Origin: Polynucleobacter sp. AP-Titi-500A-B4
Lineage (GTDB): Bacteria; Pseudomonadota; Gammaproteobacteria; Burkholderiales; Burkholderiaceae
NCBI RefSeq assembly: GCF_018688095.1
Contig: NZ_CP061311.1
Location: forward strand, 866,861-930,860
Length of the DNA: 64,000 nt
Direction: 5' to 3'
Part shown: positions 60,589-64,000 of the stretch, one piece after another
Numbering within the stretch: position 1 is the first letter of the stretch
Layout: each line of letters begins with the position of its first letter
Notes under the pieces: model-generated
Seen by the model: the letters and a program-made list of their open reading frames with translations, nothing else
What the model was told of the DNA's origin: nothing
The model's database searches: none
Translations under genes and position numbers: made by a program

Positions 60589-61407
60589 TTAAGCTTGATG
60601 CCAAAAGGGAGTGCCAACCAAAGGAGTGCTAGCTTGGGCTGACTCTTGAGGTTTCATGGCACCTGAGAGGTAAGCGGTACGACCAGCATCTACTGCCATT
60701 GCAAATGACTTAGCCATGGCTACAGGGTCATTAGACAGCGCCACTGCGGTATTGAGAAGAACGCCATCAAAGCCCCATTCCATTACAGTGCAAGCGTGGG
60801 AGGGAAGGCCTAGGCCGGCATCAACAATCAGGGGTACTTTGATGCGATCGCGTAATAACTTCATCGCATAGGGATTGAGTGGCCCTTGACCAGTGCCAAT
60901 CGGTGCAGCCCAAGGCATGACTGCTTGGCAGCCGACATCAACTAAACGTTGGCACAAGATTAAATCTTCTGTGCAGTATGGCAATACTTTAAAACCATCT
61001 TTGATGAGTGTCTCTGCTGTTTGCACTAAGCGCAAAGTATCGGGTTGTAAGGTGTAATCATCACCGATCAGTTCTAACTTAATCCAGTCACTCTCAAATA
61101 CCTCGCGCGCCATATGGGCAGTAGTGATCACTTCTTGCGGACTGTGACAACCTGCAGTGTTTGGTAAAACAGGCACCGCCATTTTTTTGAGGAGGTCCCA
61201 AAAGCCGCTATGTGCTTCTGTAGTGCTGGTGCCTTGGCGACGCAGGCTGACCGTGATCATCGCTGGATTAGCTGTCTCTACTGCATTTTCAAGAATCTGA
61301 GGGGAAGGATAGCGAGAGGTGCCCAATAGCAAGCGACTAGCAAAACTCTCTCCGTATAAAACGAGAGCATCAGCGCTATTGAGATTGTTTGGCAATGGTG
61401 CGGTCAT
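60589..61407 (-). CDS. thiG: Thiazole synthase
   Basis: ThiG builds the thiazole phosphate ring from 1-deoxyxylulose-5-phosphate, dehydroglycine and ThiS thiocarboxylate. The 272-residue TIM barrel has LLLGTSRYPSPQILENAVE, VLPYCTEDLILC, MPWAAPIGTGQG and VPLIVDAGLGLPSHA. The fold and segments are complete. It sits 16 bp after thiS and 10 bp before thiE in the thi operon. Confidence 0.96.
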   Translation of the reverse strand: MTAPLPNNLNSADALVLYGESFASRLLLGTSRYPSPQILENAVETANPAMITVSLRRQGTSTTEAHSGFWDLLKKMAVPVLPNTAGCHSPQEVITTAHMAREVFESDWIKLELIGDDYTLQPDTLRLVQTAETLIKDGFKVLPYCTEDLILCQRLVDVGCQAVMPWAAPIGTGQGPLNPYAMKLLRDRIKVPLIVDAGLGLPSHACTVMEWGFDGVLLNTAVALSNDPVAMAKSFAMAVDAGRTAYLSGAMKPQESAQASTPLVGTPFWHQA

Positions 61408-61423
61408 AAATGGTTTAAAGGTA

Positions 61424-61621
61424 TTAGCCGCCAGTGACTGGGGCGATCACTTCAATTTGATCATTCTCGTTTAGGGTGAATTGATCATATTGAGTCTTGG
61501 GTACAAAGTTCAAATTTACAGCAACTGCATAAGGTGGCTTTGCATTAATCAAAGACAGTGCATCTGAAATCATGCTTTGATTTGGAAGTTCATATTCAAT
61601 TTGATTGACAATTACGCGCAT
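61424..61621 (-). CDS. thiS: Sulfur carrier protein ThiS
   Basis: ThiS is a small ubiquitin-like sulfur carrier for thiazole formation. The 65-residue protein ends in the required Gly-Gly (PVTGG), which becomes the thiocarboxylate. It overlaps the end of thiO by 10 bp in another frame, so translation is coupled. Confidence 0.95.
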   Translation of the reverse strand: MRVIVNQIEYELPNQSMISDALSLINAKPPYAVAVNLNFVPKTQYDQFTLNENDQIEVIAPVTGG

Positions 61622-62757
61622 ACACTTGCCTCATGATTGCTGGTATTGCTGGTTATGCTCAAACCCAATTCCAATGCGGTGTTGCTTTGACCGCTTTCTA
61701 GAAGCTCTAGGGTGGAGTCGAGGACAGCTGGAGAAATCATGAATCCATGGCGATAAAGACCGTTGATCATCAATAAATCCGCTAAGCCTTTATCCTTTTG
61801 AATACGAATTTCTGGCAAGTTATTTTTTAGCGTAGGGCGACATTGCGTGGCCATCTCTAAGATGCGTGCCTCGGCAAAGCCACTATGTACGGTATAGACC
61901 GCACTCAACAATTCCATGGCAGAACGAACACTCATCTCTGAAAGATCGTCAGATTCAATCTCAGTGGCACCAACAACGTAGACGTCATTCTCTTTAGGGG
62001 CGATGTAAATAGGGTAGCGAGGATGAATCAAGCGAGTAGGTCTACGTAATTTGACCTCAGGCGCATAAAGGCGCACAACTTCACCACGAACACCTCGCAA
62101 ACTATTGATAGAGGATGCCCAAACTTCTTTAGCACCATTGCCACGGCAATCAATCACACATTGATATTGACTATCTTTACGTAATTTCTCAGGATCAACC
62201 TCCTTATTCCATAGACAGTTCACCTTGAGTACATTGAGCTCCTGCAATAACGCATCGAGTAATTGGCGATTATCAAGTTGACCTTCGTTGGGCAAAAACA
62301 AACCCTGCATAAAACGTTCTGCCACACCTGGTTCAATTTCCCGTAACTGCATGCTATCCAATTTTTGTGGAAGCGTTAGCTGAGGATTGTGAAGACAATT
62401 CTTTTCCAGATGGTTGGTAAAACGCTCGGCTTCACTGGCATCTTGTCTGTGCCACAAAATCAAGGTTCCATCTTGCTGAAAAAATACCGGGGTTGATAGT
62501 CCCCCAATGAGTTGTTTCCAGCGGGGTAAGCTATGAATACCCATACGCACTACAGAATCTTCAGTAATAGCAGATTCAGCCAATGGTGCCAGCATCGCAG
62601 CAGCAATGCGAGCTGCGGCACCGCTACCATCGGAGTTGCCCTGATCAAAGATATCGACCTGGGCTCCACGCTGGGCAAGTGCGACCGCTAGCAGCCGACC
62701 CATGAGGCCGGCGCCGACGATGGCGTATTTGCTGTGGATGCGTGACGCTTGAGTCAT
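61612..62757 (-). CDS. thiO: Glycine oxidase ThiO
   Basis: ThiO oxidises glycine to the iminoacetate used by ThiG, which replaces ThiH in aerobic bacteria. The 381-residue FAD protein has the dinucleotide motif YAIVGAGLMGRLLAVALA at residues 11-28 and a C-terminal FAD-dependent oxidoreductase segment with GLYRHGFMISPA. It lies between thiC and thiS, 6 bp downstream of thiC. Confidence 0.93.
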   Translation of the reverse strand: MTQASRIHSKYAIVGAGLMGRLLAVALAQRGAQVDIFDQGNSDGSGAAARIAAAMLAPLAESAITEDSVVRMGIHSLPRWKQLIGGLSTPVFFQQDGTLILWHRQDASEAERFTNHLEKNCLHNPQLTLPQKLDSMQLREIEPGVAERFMQGLFLPNEGQLDNRQLLDALLQELNVLKVNCLWNKEVDPEKLRKDSQYQCVIDCRGNGAKEVWASSINSLRGVRGEVVRLYAPEVKLRRPTRLIHPRYPIYIAPKENDVYVVGATEIESDDLSEMSVRSAMELLSAVYTVHSGFAEARILEMATQCRPTLKNNLPEIRIQKDKGLADLLMINGLYRHGFMISPAVLDSTLELLESGQSNTALELGLSITSNTSNHEASVCA

Positions 62758-62763
62758 GACAAT

Positions 62764-64000
62764 TTACTGATAAATCTCGCTACCGCGTTTGCGGAACTCA
62801 GCTGACATTTCTTCCATGCCCTTAGTAGCCTCTGTCACTTCAGCAATCGGAATCACTTTAGAGCCTTGCTTAGGATTGCCATCAGCATCCAATGTCGCTG
62901 CATAGTCACGTACTTCTTGAGTGATTTTCATTGAGCAGAACTTTGGACCGCACATAGAGCAGAAGTGTGCAATCTTGGCGCCTTCAGCTGGCAAGGTTGC
63001 ATCATGATATTCACGCGCACGCTCAGGATCTAAACCAAGATTAAATTGATCTTCCCAGCGGAACTCGAAGCGCGCCTTAGAAAGGGCGTTATCACGCACT
63101 TGAGCACCAGGAAGACCTTTTGCAAGGTCAGCGCCATGGGCTGCAATCTTGTAGGTGATGATGCCTTCGCGCACATCTTCTTTATCTGGTAGGCCTAAAT
63201 GCTCTTTTGGTGTGACATAGCAAAGCATTGCTGTGCCATACCAACCAATTTGTGCTGCACCGATGCCGCTGGTGATGTGGTCATATCCTGGAGCGATATC
63301 TGTAATCAATGGTCCAAGGGTATAGAACGGAGCCTCTAAACAGTGCTTCAGCTCTTCAGTCATATTCTCTTCAATGCGCTGCATTGGAACGTGACCAGGG
63401 CCTTCAATCATCACTTGCACATCATGCTTCCATGCCTTGGCAGTTAATTCGCCCAAAGTGTGGAGTTCACCAAACTGAGCAGCATCATTAGAGTCAGCGA
63501 TACAGCCAGGACGAAGGCCATCACCTAAACTAAAGGAGACGTCATACGCTTTCATAATTTCGCAAATCTCATCAAATTTGGTGTAGAGGAAGTTCTCTTT
63601 GTGATGAGCCAGGCACCATTTCGCCATGATGGAACCGCCGCGTGACACGATGCCGGTAATACGATCCGCTGTTAATGGTACGTAGCGAAGTAACACACCC
63701 GCATGAATAGTGAAGTAATCGACGCCTTGTTCTGCTTGTTCAATCAAAGTATCGCGGAACATTTCCCAGGTGAGGTCTTCTGCAATGCCGCCGGTTTTAT
63801 CTAATGCTTGATAAATCGGAACTGTACCAATCGGAACTGGTGAGTTACGTATGATCCACTCACGAGTTTCATGAATGTGTTTACCAGTAGACAGATCCAT
63901 GATGGTGTCAGCACCCCAACGAATGGACCAAACCATTTTCTCCACTTCTTCATTGATGGAAGAAGTCACAGCAGAGTTCCCTAGGTTGCCATTGATCTTG
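62764..64000 (-). CDS. thiC: Phosphomethylpyrimidine synthase ThiC, partial
   Basis: ThiC is a radical-SAM enzyme that converts aminoimidazole ribotide to HMP phosphate. Only the C-terminal ~410 residues are in the window. The frame stays open through the right edge, and the translation upstream of the first internal ATG reads KINGNLGNSAVTSS, matching the protein interior. The Fe-S cysteines CSMCGPKFC lie near the C-terminus, and GRARHP-type helices and GDGLRPG are present. A TPP riboswitch is common upstream of thiC, but the start is outside the window, so none can be checked. It heads the thi operon thiC-thiO-thiS-thiG-thiE. Confidence 0.95.
   Translation of the reverse strand, partial: KINGNLGNSAVTSSINEEVEKMVWSIRWGADTIMDLSTGKHIHETREWIIRNSPVPIGTVPIYQALDKTGGIAEDLTWEMFRDTLIEQAEQGVDYFTIHAGVLLRYVPLTADRITGIVSRGGSIMAKWCLAHHKENFLYTKFDEICEIMKAYDVSFSLGDGLRPGCIADSNDAAQFGELHTLGELTAKAWKHDVQVMIEGPGHVPMQRIEENMTEELKHCLEAPFYTLGPLITDIAPGYDHITSGIGAAQIGWYGTAMLCYVTPKEHLGLPDKEDVREGIITYKIAAHGADLAKGLPGAQVRDNALSKARFEFRWEDQFNLGLDPERAREYHDATLPAEGAKIAHFCSMCGPKFCSMKITQEVRDYAATLDADGNPKQGSKVIPIAEVTEATKGMEEMSAEFRKRGSEIYQ

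Overview
The window looks like a stretch of chromosome from a small-genome, moderate-GC betaproteobacterium of the Burkholderiaceae, most like Polynucleobacter. I infer this from gene content and order: odhA-odhB-lpdA-zapE, thrS-infC-rpmI-rplT-pheS-pheT-ihfA-merR, a phasin gene, a Bug-type solute-binding protein and an H-NS-like protein of the beta type. It also fits the low-to-mid GC content and dense packing. No database search was possible, so the genus is an inference. I see no insertion sequence, integrase, prophage block, rRNA or CRISPR array.

Layout. 0-3.2 kb (minus strand): FemAB/GNAT-like protein, glyoxalase I, ETF-ubiquinone oxidoreductase. 3.4-8.7 kb (plus): two-subunit 3-oxoacid CoA-transferase, a cation-diffusion transporter fused to an alpha/beta hydrolase, and relA. 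8.7-16.5 kb: tRNA-Val, then thrS, infC (ATC start), rpmI, rplT, pheS, pheT, ihfA, a MerR regulator and tRNA-Pro. 16.5-18.5 kb: thioesterase, an AT-rich regulatory stretch, an H-NS-like gene, and a minus-strand HTH-receiver regulator divergent from odhA. 18.5-30 kb: odhA-odhB-lpdA-zapE, a PHP phosphoesterase, trpS, a methyltransferase, dapA and bamC. 30-36.8 kb (mixed strands): a tiny Ala/Pro-rich lipoprotein, a ribosomal-oxygenase-type cupin, SlyD-like PPIase, cysE, trmJ, suhB, lpxH, ppiB and a TPR lipoprotein. 36.9-42.7 kb (plus): cysS, an AlkA-type glycosylase, accA, tilS, lysC and tRNA-Ser.

42.7-47.4 kb is the most accessory-looking part. It holds a phasin with a palindrome over its promoter and a lipoprotein. 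Next comes a compact three-gene cluster (tiny HTH/zinc-finger protein, small exported protein, zinc-ribbon Smr protein) behind a 29-bp perfect palindrome that overlaps a promoter. The yqjD-yqjE-yqjK-like membrane-stress trio and apt head-to-head with a nucleosidase gene follow. 47.4-57.6 kb holds catabolic genes: fadD, an IlvD/Edd dehydratase, an outer-membrane-transporter-like protein, a U32 protein, a fumarylacetoacetase-family enzyme, a ThDP enzyme and a Bug protein. 58.2-64 kb holds tRNA-Asn and thiamine biosynthesis (thiD; thiC-thiO-thiS-thiG-thiE on the minus strand, with thiC running off the end).

Most of the window is core metabolism and translation. The best candidates for undescribed biology are the 44.2-45.2 kb cluster with its palindromic promoter, the CDF-hydrolase fusion, and the HTH-receiver regulator facing odhA. 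Several intergenic inverted repeats also have no assigned regulator.
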